A stretch of DNA of 64,000 nt from Stagonosporopsis chrysanthemi (lineage: Eukaryota > Ascomycota > Dothideomycetes > Pleosporales > Didymellaceae), in contig JAFISE010000113.1 in NCBI GenBank assembly GCA_022560025.1, positions 1-64,000 on the forward strand, given 5' to 3'. Below, piece after piece: positions 54,690 through 64,000 of this stretch. Within the stretch, counting starts at the first letter, position 1. Each line of letters begins with the position of its first letter. Both the position numbers and the translations under genes were made by a program. The notes under the pieces were generated by a model, which was not told the DNA's origin, ran no database searches, and saw only the letters and a list, made by a program, of their open reading frames with translations.

Positions 54690-56182
54690 ATGGCGTCGGC
54701 GGTGTTCTTTCTTGACCTGAAGGGCAAGGTACGCTCGTGGGGTACCTGTGTGGAGGAGCTGCCTGCTAATAGGCACACGTAGACCCTGCTGGCGCGCAAT
54801 TACCGTGGTGACATTCCCATGTCAGCGGTTGAGAAGTTTCCTGTCTTGCTCAGCGAAGCTGAAGAAGAGAGCTCTGCCGTCCCGCCATGCTTCTCCAACG
54901 AAGGCATCAACTACCTTTACATTCGTCACAACAACCTGTACCTTCTCGCCCTCACCAAGCGCAACACAAATGCCGCCGAAATTCTGCTCTTCCTCCACAA
55001 GATCGTCGAGGTGTTCACAGAGTACTTCAAAGAACTCGAGGAGGAGAGTATACGAGACAACTTTGTCATCATTTACGAGTTGTTGGACGAGATGATGGAC
55101 TTTGGATACCCGCAAACTACAGAGTCGAAGATCCTACAAGAGTACATCACACAAGAGTCACACAAGCTGGAGGTACAAGCACGGCCGCCTATTGCAGTCA
55201 CCAACGCCGTCAGTTGGCGAAGTGAGGGTATTCGATACCGCAAGAATGAAGTCTTTCTCGACGTCGTCGAGTCGCTCAACCTCCTCGTGTCTGCGAACGG
55301 CAATGTACTACGATCCGAGATTCTTGGTGCTATCAAGATGAAGTGCTATTTGTCAGGGATGCCGGAGCTGCGATTGGGTCTGAACGACAAGGTTATGTTC
55401 GAAACAACAGGAAGGGCAACACGAGGAAAGGCGGTCGAGATGGAGGATGTCAAATTCCACCAATGTGTGCGTTTGTCGAGGTTTGAGAACGACAGGACGA
55501 TCAGTTTCATCCCACCGGATGGCGAGTTCGAGTTGATGAGCTACCGTCTAAACACACAGGTCAAGCCGTTGATTTGGGTTGAGTGTATAGTCGAGAGCCA
55601 CTCTGGGAGCAGGATAGAGTACATGCTGAAGGTGAGCATATCGTCACCTAATTTGGGAAAATGCAGCTAACGCAAGCTAGGCCAAGGCACAATTCAAGAG
55701 GCGAAGCACAGCGAACAACGTCCAAATCTCGATACCCGTACCTGAAGATGCCGATACCCCACGCTTCCGCACGAACATCGGTACCGTACACTATGCGCCG
55801 GAAACATCCTCGATAGTATGGAAGATCAAGCAGTTTGGAGGAGGCAAAGAATTCCTAATGCGCGCTGAACTTGGTCTGCCATCGGTACGTGGCGACGACG
55901 AGAAGGGCGGTGGTATGATGGGTGGTTTCGGTGGAAGCATGGGCGGCGTTGGTGGTGGAAAGGCGAAGAGGCCAATCAACGTCAAGTTTGAGATTCCATA
56001 CTTCACAACTAGTGGTATCCAGGTTCGGTACCTGAAGATTATCGAGCCAAAGGTATGTTGCCGCTCGCTGGTTAATCCATTTGAAGCTGACGATTGCGAA
56101 GCTGCAATACCCGTCGCTGCCTTGGGTACGATACATTACTCAATCAGGCGATATAGCTGTACGGTTGCCGGACGTGGCTTGA
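54690..56182 (+). CDS. APM1: Clathrin adaptor AP-1 complex mu subunit
   Basis: Medium subunit of AP-1, sorting cargo between trans-Golgi and endosomes; it recognises YxxPhi signals. Exons 54690-54728, 54783-55631, 55681-56052 and 56102-56182; 446 aa, the normal length. The N-terminus MASAVFFLDLKGK joins TLLARNYRGDIPM over a 54-nt intron. The longin-like domain continues with NLYLLALTKRNTNAAEILLF. The hinge has ITQESHKLE and PPIAVTNAVSWRSEGI. The mu-homology domain has KNEVFLDVVESLNLLVSANG, SFIPPDGEFELMSYRLNTQV and the terminus WVRYITQSGDIAVRLPDVA. A Gly/Met-rich loop (GGGMMGGFGGSMGG) is inserted before the final strands; it is longer than in yeast or animals but common in fungi (from memory). 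Confidence 0.95.
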
Positions 56183-56697
56183 CGGAGAGGGAGCGATTGA
56201 CTATAGATACACCGAATCAAACTCTTCGGACGCACGACAGCGTTCGACCCCCAAACTTCTTGACGTATGTGAGGCAGATACCCAGCATGCCGCGGAGCAG
56301 TTGTACAACTCAGCAAGTAAGCTCGCCTCATAGACACGCTCGCGCATTGCGCTCCTTGCCGTTATGAAGGTAAGCGCGACCGCTCAGCTCCGCCGCATCC
56401 TGACCGGCTTGTCAGGACTTGTGGCTCTAGGCCCAGTCTTCCATTGCGACACCGTTCTTTGCGAATACATGAATCTGTATACAGCTAACGGATCGCGAAT
56501 TGTTCTGTAAGCGGTATCTTCCCCTGGCTCTAGAAAGCTTGACTTACCCTAATGAGCATTGAGCCGAAATGGCGTCATCGGCGGTTACTGACCCCCGAGA
56601 TGAACACTACCGACAGCAACATAAAGACGATCGGTGCACCCCATGAAGTTGACCCAGGGCAAGATTCGCGATACTCACGCGGGAACTAGCTTCAGCC
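56183..56697. other. Intergenic
   Basis: 3' region of the AP-1 mu gene and promoter of the carboxylesterase. No feature recognised. Confidence 0.5.
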
Positions 56698-58581
56698 ATG
56701 TGGTCATCTTTGTTAGCCTTGCTAGCGTTGTCCCCTACCACGTTCGCAGCTCCGTCTAAAGGTGCAGCACCCACAGCCCGCGTCCAAAATGGCACCCTTT
56801 CAGGAGTGCATTCAAGTTCTTATAACCAGGATTTCTTTCTTGGTGTTCCTTTTGCACAGCCACCGCTTGGTGATCTTCGCTTCAGACAAGCTCAGTCTCT
56901 GAACACAACGTGGAAGGGCACCCGAGACGCAAAGCAGTACGCGACACATTGCGTCGGATACGGGGTCAGTATTATTTTCACAAGAGTATCAGTGACACAT
57001 TCTTATGTCTGCAGCTCGATCAAACGTTTTACAAAGCTTCGGAAGACTGCCTGTATCTCAACGTTGTCCGGCCCTCCGGCTACGAGAAGAAGAAGCTGCC
57101 AGTAGCTTTCTGGATTCATGGCGGAACTTTCACAAACGGTTAGTGATCTCCTGCATCCTTGAGATGTCTGATGCTCACAAATGCTTGCAGGCGGAGGAGC
57201 AGATCAGCGATATAACCTCTCTTTCATTGTCGAGCAATCTGTCAAGATTGGTAAGCCGATTATTGGGGTCTCAATCAACTACCGTCTCAATGTTTGGGGC
57301 TTCACAAGCTCGAACGAACTCGCTGATGAAGGTCTGCTCAATATTGGCCTAAAAGACCAACGATTAGCTCTTCATTGGGTACAAGAAAACATCAAGGCTT
57401 TCGGAGGTGATCCAAAGAAGGTGACTATCTTTGGTGAGTCAGCTGGCGCCGCCTCAGTTGGCTTCCATGTAGGTTGCATGTATTCTGATAAGCCCTTGAC
57501 ATCCAGACTGACCGTACAAGCTCACGGCCTACCGCGGCCGCAACGACAAACTCTTTCGTGCCGCGATCGTCCAATCCGGAGGCCCCATCTTCTACAGCGC
57601 ACTACGTGGTCGTAACGCCTCCCAAGCCGCTTTCAACACCATCGTCTCTCAAGTCGGCTGTTCCTCTTCTGCCGACAAATTGCAGTGTCTTCGCAGCACC
57701 CCCTTCGCGACACTCAACGCGACCATGAACGGGACCCTCTCTTCTACCGGCGGCTTCAACCCTGTCACTGACGGCGACTTCATCGCCGACTACGGCTCTG
57801 CTCAACTCTCTCGCGGCGAATTCGTGAAAGTGCCGCTCGTCGTCGGCGCCAACAGCGATGAAGGTGCCTCTTTCGCCCCCTACGGCATAAACACTACCGC
57901 GCAATTCCAAGCCGCGCTCGCCGCCAACGGGCTTCCGGTGTCCATTCAAAACCTCCTCTTGCAAGCATATCCGGATGATCTATCCACCAATGTCATCGCG
58001 GCGCTGGGTGACCAGCGCCCGGCCGCCCGCTTCGGCGCACAATTCAGGTAAGGATCGAAGGGAAATTCCAACAAATGGGTTTACAATCACTTATTAATCT
58101 TTACCACAGACGGGTGGCGACATACATTGGCGACCAGCTCTTCATTGCACCCCGCCGCGCAACCGCAGCAGCCTGGGCGCAGTACAACACTCCCGCCTAC
58201 GCGTACCGCTTCAACGCAGACCAAGCCGGGTTCGCGCCTGAACTCGCCGTGAGCCACTTCAAGGAAATCGGGTTCGTCTTCAACAACATCCAAGGCGTGG
58301 GTTTCCGGCCGGACATCAAGCCGTTCGAGGGCAAGCCGGCGCGGTACGCACAGCTCGCAGACTTCATTAGCAAGAGCTGGGTCGCCTTTGTGGCGGACCT
58401 AGATCCGAATGCGTGGAAAGGCAGGAACGCAAGTGTGCCGTTGTGGCCGCGGTACGAGGAGAAGGACCCGCGGGATTTTGTGTTTGAGGTTAACACGACA
58501 AGTCGTGTGGAGAGTGATACGTGGAGGAAGGAGGGGATTGATTTCATTAATCAGAATGCGCTGGCTGTTTTTGGAAGGTAG
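56698..58581 (+). CDS. Secreted type-B carboxylesterase
   Basis: Alpha/beta-hydrolase of the carboxylesterase/cholinesterase family (PF00135-like). Exons 56698-56964, 57015-57138, 57191-57468, 57521-58047 and 58110-58581; 555 aa. A signal peptide is clear (MWSSLLALLALSPTTFA). Motifs: FLGVPFAQPPLGDLRF, EDCLYLNVVRP, oxyanion-hole WIHGGTFTNGGGADQRYN, INYRLNVWGF, LKDQRLALHWVQENIKAFGG and nucleophile elbow FGESAG with Ser at about residue 214. The triad acid is the Glu of GANSDEGASF, and the His is in AVSHFKEIGFVFNN. Several N-x-S/T sites fit a secreted enzyme. Substrate unknown; lipid, carbamate and plant-ester hydrolysis are all possible. All five exons splice in phase. Confidence 0.93.
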
Positions 58582-59191
58582 AAAGACAATGTGGGGAAAG
58601 GAGTCTGACGACTCTTTCCTGTGTTGCTGGAAAAGTGGGCCATAGGTCTCAAGTTACTCGACTCTGGGGGACCCCCTCATAACAGATTAGGGCAAGCCAG
58701 AGGATAGTTTTTCTGAGGACTTCAACGCTATATATTGTTTGAACAAGTCGGCCTAGAGAATATGAAATCCGAAGACCGCCTCTTGAGCATAAGCTACTGA
58801 GATATGGCAGTGCTTACGACCCGCTTTTTTCTGCAACAACAGAGTCATTTCGACATCTGGTCCATTACAAGCACCTGAGATTGTCTAGTCCAAGCAGGTG
58901 GCGTTAACAAGACGAGAGCAGGGGAGTCCACCAAATATCCTCATCAACGTAAATTCTGAATCTATCCAGTGTGTCGAGTAACTGATTTGTGATGTACTGC
59001 AAAGATAGGCCACAACAATCGTACAGAGAGGAGCAGTCGAACTTGAACAATTATGCAATTTGTCATTCAGTACGAAACAGTGGTATATCATCAACGAGCG
59101 TTCTGGCTTCCCAAACAATGATCTCCAGCTCACGTCAAATCCAACTACCTCACTTCATTAATCCATCACAGCACTTCATTTCTCTCACCAC
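58582..59191. other. Intergenic, convergent 3' regions
   Basis: Between the 3' ends of the esterase and the surface-protein gene. Nothing recognised. Confidence 0.5.
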
Positions 59192-59963
59192 TCAAAGACC
59201 CACAGCGAGCCCAAGCACAGCAGCACCAATAGCCGCACTGAAACTCACTCCCATGACACCAGCACCGTTCGTACTGCTTCCCGAGCTCCCTGTCGCTGCG
59301 ACATCAGACGCACTCGCTGCCGCAACCTGGAGTCCGTACGCGGTAGTCGGGGTCGAGGTGCCGTTGACGACCGCCGTGCCGACGCTCGTCGTCGTTGTGC
59401 TGGCGGTACATCCCGACCATGTGGTCCACGGGGCAGAGGTACTCCAGGGCCCCGCAGTCCAGCCAGGCCAGTCAGAAGGGGGGCACGCGCTGCCACCCCA
59501 CCATGCGGTCCAGGGTGCGCTTCGCCAGTCGGTCTTGGTCGACCAGTCGCTCCAGGGGCCCCAGCTGTTGCTTCCCCAGGGACCGTAGCCGTCGGGGCCT
59601 GCGTGAGTTAGTCGTCTATGCGTAGAGTTGAGGTGAGATTCGCGTGAACGTACCTCCCCATCGACCGGGACCGCCGCCACCACGGCCTCCTGGGCCCCAC
59701 TTGTCGTCGTCGTTGTCGCCGTCGTGCCAGCCTGGACCCCAGGGTCCGGAGCCGGGGCCATAGCCGCCTGTGGGCCATGGCGCAGTGGTGAGTGTGGAGG
59801 GAATCACGCCATTACTGACGAGGGAGTTGTAGACTGAGGTCCAGCGGGGCAGATCGGTTGATGCCCATGGAGGAGTCGCAGCAGGAGAAAGAGGGCCTGC
59901 TGTTGTGGTTTGCGAGAAAGCTGGTACAGCGAGGGCTGCGAAGGCTGCGAAGCTGATCTTCAT
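59192..59963 (-). CDS. Trp/Gly-rich secreted protein, probable GPI anchor
   Basis: Two exons, 59963-59654 and 59598-59192, joined over a 55-nt intron (GTACGT...CGCAG) within the Gly/Trp-rich region; 238 aa. A signal peptide is evident (MKISFAAFAALAVPAFSQ). A Thr/Pro-rich segment follows, then a strongly Gly/Trp/Asp-rich middle with repeated GPWG, W-S and WT units (GPGSGPWGPGWHDGDNDDDK; SNSWGPWSDWSTKTDW). Then a Ser/Thr stretch (CTASTTTTSVGTAVVNG) leads to a hydrophobic tail (MGVSFSAAIGAAVLGLAVGL) preceded by small residues SSTNGAG, as expected for a GPI omega site. No catalytic domain. Probably a cell-wall or surface protein; I know no named family. Confidence 0.78.
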
Positions 59964-60949
59964 GGCGAACGTTGTTGTTTTACAATGTTGATGCGGATGT
60001 GTCTGCTTTCCTGGATTGCAAGCAGGGGTAAGTTCAAGCTCGGTGTGCTGCCGATGGAGAAACAGTGAGCGTGCTGCGGTTTGAAGAAAGAATCCACCAC
60101 GCGACAAGCTCTTCTTCAAATACGCCCAGCGTCACATACGCGGCCCACACCACCATTGGACGCCTCCCGCTGACCTGAGCCGCAGACCGTCATAGAGTCC
60201 GGAGGGGTCCCGCGAGGCTCATCTCATCGCGCTTTGCACATCGCGCCGTGACGTGCGCCAGCTGACGCGTTTCACAGCTGCAGCGCCGTTCGTGTCCAGC
60301 GCGGCAGGGCTCTCAGCCTTACGGGTAGCGCGTGAAGGTGCCGGGCCCAGCGATGCAGGTGTGTTGTCAGAGGAGTAAGGCGAGAAGCTTTGAGACGACT
60401 AAGCACGACCAAGACCTTATGATTCGCTGTCGAAGTGAGTTTGTTTCGAATCATTGGTCGTGTGGTGCTCGATGTGGATTTCGGAGAATGGGGTGGGGGA
60501 GAAACACGGAGCAAGGGTTTTGTTTCCTGCACCAAGCCTGGCGTTTGTCAGTCAGGTGCGTGGTGCGTCATTCCGTTGTGCAAATCATCCGAAAGAAGCT
60601 TTCTTCTCTTGAAGTGTCATCAGGGATTGCAGCTGCTTGGCTGTGTGGAGAGGAAGGGTTGACGTTCTTGAGGTGTTGATGCCCAAAGTGGAAAGGCCGG
60701 GAGGTGATCGGTCGGTGAAACGGGGCCCTCTTTGCCGATAGCTTACTCTTACCAAACAGTAAATACGGTTAGGGCTCGCAATCTGTGGTCATGTTCGTGT
60801 CGTCAGCGTAGACATGTACGCGTACTCGGCGACGTTTACGTGCAGGTAACACCTGATCACAGAAACGGGTTTACACAACAGCTCTCAAGTGCACCGATCC
60901 AGCTATTGGCTCCTTGGCTATAATTTACCGAGTTATCCTTCCGACCATT
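59964..60949. other. Intergenic, about 1 kb
   Basis: Promoter of the surface-protein gene and 3' side of the NCS1 permease. Small frames only; no domain, repeat or RNA gene found. Confidence 0.5.
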
Positions 60950-62812
60950 TTACAGGATCTTTGTCAATCTTTCCTTCCAACTGGCCTTCTCGCCTGCCAT
61001 GCCTTCCTCGCCACTGCCGCTGCCACCCAATGAGACACCCTCATCCACATAGCCATGCTGGTCGTAGATTTCGTCCGGTAGAACTGCTTTGTCGATGAAC
61101 GTTTCCCGCTGCGGTGCAATGAACATGCTAAGCGCGACGTAGACAAGGCTTGTGGAGACAAAACCAAGGAACCACCCGAAGTGATACGGCCTCTCTCCCA
61201 CTCCCACCTCAATGCTCGGAGTGATACTGTGGATAAGGCCTGGCAAGTTGGGGGCCACGCCGACGAGGAAAGCCACAATCGCTCGCCAGTTACAACCGTA
61301 GGAGTAGCGGTAGATGCCGTGTGGTTGGTAAAGTGCAAGGGTGTCGTATTTCCGCGCGTGAACAAGCCAGAAGTCCCACACCATGATCGCTGCAATAGGC
61401 CCAAGGAAGATGGCGTACGCGACCATGAAGTTGAGGAAGCTGCCCGCGCTCGCAAGAATCTTCCACGGAACCAGCGCCCAAGCAACCACCGCACAAATCA
61501 GCTGGCCTCGCCTGATGTTGACAAAGCGCGGGAAAAGCGCAGTCAAGTCGTTTGCTGCGGACAGAGAGTTTGCAGAGATGTTGACACCGAGTGCGGCCAG
61601 AGCAAAGCTGAAGGCACCGAAGAAGCGGCAAGCGCGATTGTCCCAGTGCGAGATCAATGCAATTGGGTCCCAGTTCAGTTCGCCGTACTTCACAGCGCCC
61701 GCCGAGGAGGCTGCAATACCGATAAATGCGATGAAAGTGAATACGAGCGGCAAGAACGGGACGTAGACGATCTGCCACTTGACGCTGACACGGGAGTAGC
61801 GAGAAAAGTCGGCCTGAAGGGTGTCAGTTTACTCTACGCCAATGGAAAGTTCCACGAAAAACATACCTGGTTCACTGAGAGTGTTGCGTAGTTGCCGATG
61901 ACCGATGTAAGACTCGACAAGAATCCCCACGAGTACGCCGACCCAGACAACGTAGCCTTCTGATTCCACATCTCCCCGCCGTCTGTCGAAACAAACGCCC
62001 AGATCAAAATCGCAATCCACGCAATCGGCACGATAACCGACTTGGCCATGAACAACCAACGGAGGTTATTCGGGTGCATGCACAGAAACGGCAGCGAGAT
62101 GAGCCAGAAGAGGAAAAAGCTAATCATTGTATTCGTCTCGATGCCCTGGGATTCCGGGATGCCGTTGTGAAGCGTCAAGAACGAGGGCCAGATGGCGGCG
62201 ATCATGCATTTGACTGCGTTGGCTCCGTTCATGTTCTGGATTGCGAACCAGAAGACGGCGAGGACCGCGCGCGATACGATGGCGATGTAGGAGCCCCAGA
62301 AGCCCCAGGACGCGCGGGCGAGCACGGGAAAGGGCGCGTGGTGGATTACGCCGATTGCGCCGTTGAGGGCGATTACGAAGGAGATGATGAAGAAGGCGAG
62401 GGCGACGATGCCGAGGGATTCTCGCCAGGTGAGACCTGGTGGGTGTTAGTCGGCGCTTGTGCTGGTGGGCTTTGGGGGTGCTCGTACCAATTGAGATGAT
62501 GCTCGAGGCGAATTGCCATGTTGCAGCGCTTCACCCGTGTTAGCGATCGCTTGATTAGCTCTCTTAGATCTCGAGCTCGTACTTGAAGGCGTCAGATATC
62601 CAGTAGGCGATGAAACTCGTGACACCCCATTTTCGATTGTGCCTGGGGACCGGGTCCAAATCCTTATTCGTCCTTGTGTCGTCAGTACATGTCTGTTGAA
62701 TGCTGCAGTTCTGAGTCGGCTCCACGACGTACCATCGCGCATTACCCTCGGCAAAGGTTGACTGAGGCTGCTCGACCTTGAGCGACAGATGGGGTCGCTC
62801 AATGCCCAACAT
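60950..62812 (-). CDS. NCS1 nucleobase/allantoin:cation symporter
   Basis: Nucleobase:cation symporter-1 family (uracil, uridine or allantoin permease type), 12 membrane segments. Exons 62812-62733, 62672-62583, 62528-62488, 62435-61867 and 61813-60950; 547 aa. The start at 62812 (MLGIERPHLSLKVEQ) is followed by FAEGNARWTNKDLDPVPRHN and RKWGVTSFIAYWISDAFNAA, which is built over two introns and is the family TM1 region. Further markers are TWQFASSIISIGLTWRESLG, the GFWGSY motif (ARASWGFWGSYIAIVSRAVL), SVIGNYATLSVNQADFSRYS (across intron 4) and ANSLSAANDLTALFPRFVNI followed by RRG. The C-terminal tail is Gly/Ser/Glu-rich with Lys residues suited to endocytic control (inference). The exact substrate cannot be told from sequence. 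Confidence 0.92.
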
Positions 62813-63451
62813 CTTGAGATTCACTCGGGACCGTATATTTAACTGCCAGGATACGTCTCGCGAAGGGGACCCAGCATATTTAAAGTCCTGCAGCTGTACC
62901 CTGGTAAGGATTGTCGGTCACTGCAGCTATCGGCCGTCGAGGCCCAAGAGATAAGCTAGACCCAGCTGCTGCATGCGTCTGGATGGTTAGACGAACGCCC
63001 CAACGATTGGCATCGCACGGCGACCACTTAAAAGGCGAGCGCAAAAGCCGGACGGTCATGGCCGGGATTATACGATGCAGGATTCGATCCTATCACTTGA
63101 GGCTGCCCGGAGGCTGCCAAATGTCATGCGTAAGAGATAAGGATCCTGGACTTGATCGTCGTGGTGTCGCGTGTTATCGGCTACGCTTCCCCGCTTGGGG
63201 AAGTTCCCCACGTTGCGATACCGCTAGCGCCACGGAGATGGGAACGAGAAGACCATCTCGTCAGAGCACAGTCGATTTAAGGATGATGTATGATAGAACA
63301 TGTTTGCATAAGGGTATATACATGTCTAGAAACAGGTTCGGCTCAGCCTACCAAGAAGAAGAAAATCCCAAGCCTGCCAGAGCGCTTGCTATGGTTGTTT
63401 GCCAACCACACTGATCACAGTACTCCATGTCGTTCAGATCCAGTCCATCTC
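62813..63451. other. Intergenic
   Basis: Promoter of the NCS1 gene and 3' side of the last gene. It contains a perfect 7-bp hairpin, CTTCCCC-GCTT-GGGGAAG, at 63186-63203. No coding sequence is supported. Confidence 0.5.
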
Positions 63452-64000
63452 TTATAGGAGGAACCTAGAAAGGAACTTGGTGGGCGATCGCTTCTGGTTG
63501 TTGTTGTTACCACCACGGCCATTGCCTCCTCGTCCACCTGCATTACCGGCGTTACCATTAGCAACATTCCCATTAGCATTGTTGCCGCCTTGGTTATTTC
63601 CATTGCGGTTGTTGTTGCCCTGACCCCGGCCCTGACCCTGTCCTTGACCCAGGCCCTGGTTGCCCGTGTTCTGATTCTGATTCTGGTTCTGGTTTTGGTT
63701 CTGGTTTTGGTTCTGACCATTGCCTACTGCAGCGGTCTGCGTGGCAGTTGCAGGTGCAGTTGCGGAGATGAGAGCTGAAGAAGAAGAAGAATTAGCATAT
63801 GTTCAAAACATGCCAACAAGCGAGACGGAAGGAAGAGACGCACCAGAGATGGCACTTGCACCCTCGTTGCCACCTGCAGCGCCTGCAGCCTGGTTCGCGG
63901 CGATGGCTACGGGCAGATCCTGCTGGTTCTGCAGGATCTGAGCGGAGATGCGTTGGAGGGTTTGTGCTGTGTCGACACCTACCGCTCGGGTGAGTCTATG
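63452..64000 (-). CDS. Asn/Gln/Gly-rich protein, 5' part outside window
   Basis: Partial: the 5' end lies beyond position 64000. Exons within the window are 64000-63844 and 63774-63452, joined over a 69-nt intron with a pyrimidine-rich acceptor (TTCTTCTTCTTCAG). The first visible part (VDTAQTLQRISAQILQNQQD followed by LPVAIAANQAAGAAGG) is helical and Ala/Gln-rich. After the intron come Thr/Ala repeats, a run of seven Gln-Asn pairs, a Gly-Gln stretch (GLGQGQGQGRGQG), and an Asn/Gly-rich region with GGRGGNGRGG, ending in a basic tail (QKRSPTKFLSRFLL). Low complexity prevents family assignment; a secreted or cell-wall Ala-rich protein and a prion-like RNA-binding protein are both possible. Confidence 0.65.

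Noticed and set aside
61181..61891. Plus-strand 236-codon frame
   Set aside because: Antisense shadow of the NCS1 permease exons.
63186..63203. Perfect 7-bp hairpin with GCTT loop, considered as a terminator-like element
   Set aside because: Eukaryotic context and an isolated short stem; no evidence of function, so only noted in the intergenic entry.

Overview
The window is a stretch of nuclear DNA from a filamentous ascomycete (Pezizomycotina; Dothideomycetes-like by gene content, but the class is an inference). The evidence is many short introns (about 40-130 nt) with GTAAGT/GTACGT-type donors and CTAAC/CTGAC-type branch sites, a HET-domain gene, a Zn2Cys6 factor, a Pth11/rhodopsin-like 7-TM protein and housekeeping eukaryotic genes (VPS1, VMA1, AP-1 mu, STE23, NDUFS6, mitochondrial L27). 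The first ~171 bases are almost pure G and look like a sequencing or assembly artefact, not telomere. Exon structures below were worked out by hand from splice signals and reading-frame continuity; nearly all close perfectly in frame.

Layout. 0.4-13.4 kb is an accessory block rich in oxidative metabolism: two NtaA/DszA-type FMN monooxygenases in opposite orientation, a zinc-type dehydrogenase/quinone reductase, an UNC93-like membrane protein, a Baeyer-Villiger-type flavin monooxygenase, a broken ACS-type MFS permease and an acetolactate-decarboxylase-like enzyme. It looks like a catabolic or specialised-metabolism cluster. 14-26 kb is conserved core: an MPP6-like exosome cofactor with unusual introns, an NTF2-like protein, the insulysin homologue STE23, two proteins of unknown function (one mitochondrial DUF1279/FAM210-like), a Gly/Tyr-rich protein and a YjbQ protein. 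27.5-29.4 kb holds a decayed HET gene.

30-40.5 kb is core again: complex I NDUFS6, a zinc-cluster transcription factor, VPS1, VMA1 and a rhodopsin-like membrane protein, all on the minus strand. 40.5-44 kb is gene-poor. 44-48 kb has mitochondrial bL27, a peroxisomal (-AKL) CaiB/AMACR-family enzyme and an orphan with a perfect 15-bp tandem repeat. 49.5-51 kb is a decayed fungal regulator. 51.4-63 kb has a sugar transporter with a damaged splice acceptor, AP-1 mu, a secreted type-B carboxylesterase, a W/G-rich GPI-type surface protein and an NCS1 nucleobase permease. The window ends inside an N/Q/G-rich gene.

Themes: (1) a redox/transport cluster at the left end; (2) three clearly decayed accessory genes (MFS, HET, tachykinin-type regulator) and one possible splice-site knockout (sugar transporter) among intact core genes; (3) interesting splice and start features in core genes (GC-AG introns in the MPP6 gene; a coding-like N-terminal extension on VMA1; an intron exactly in the Cys codon where VMA1 inteins insert). 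I see no CRISPR array, rRNA, convincing tRNA or intact transposon.
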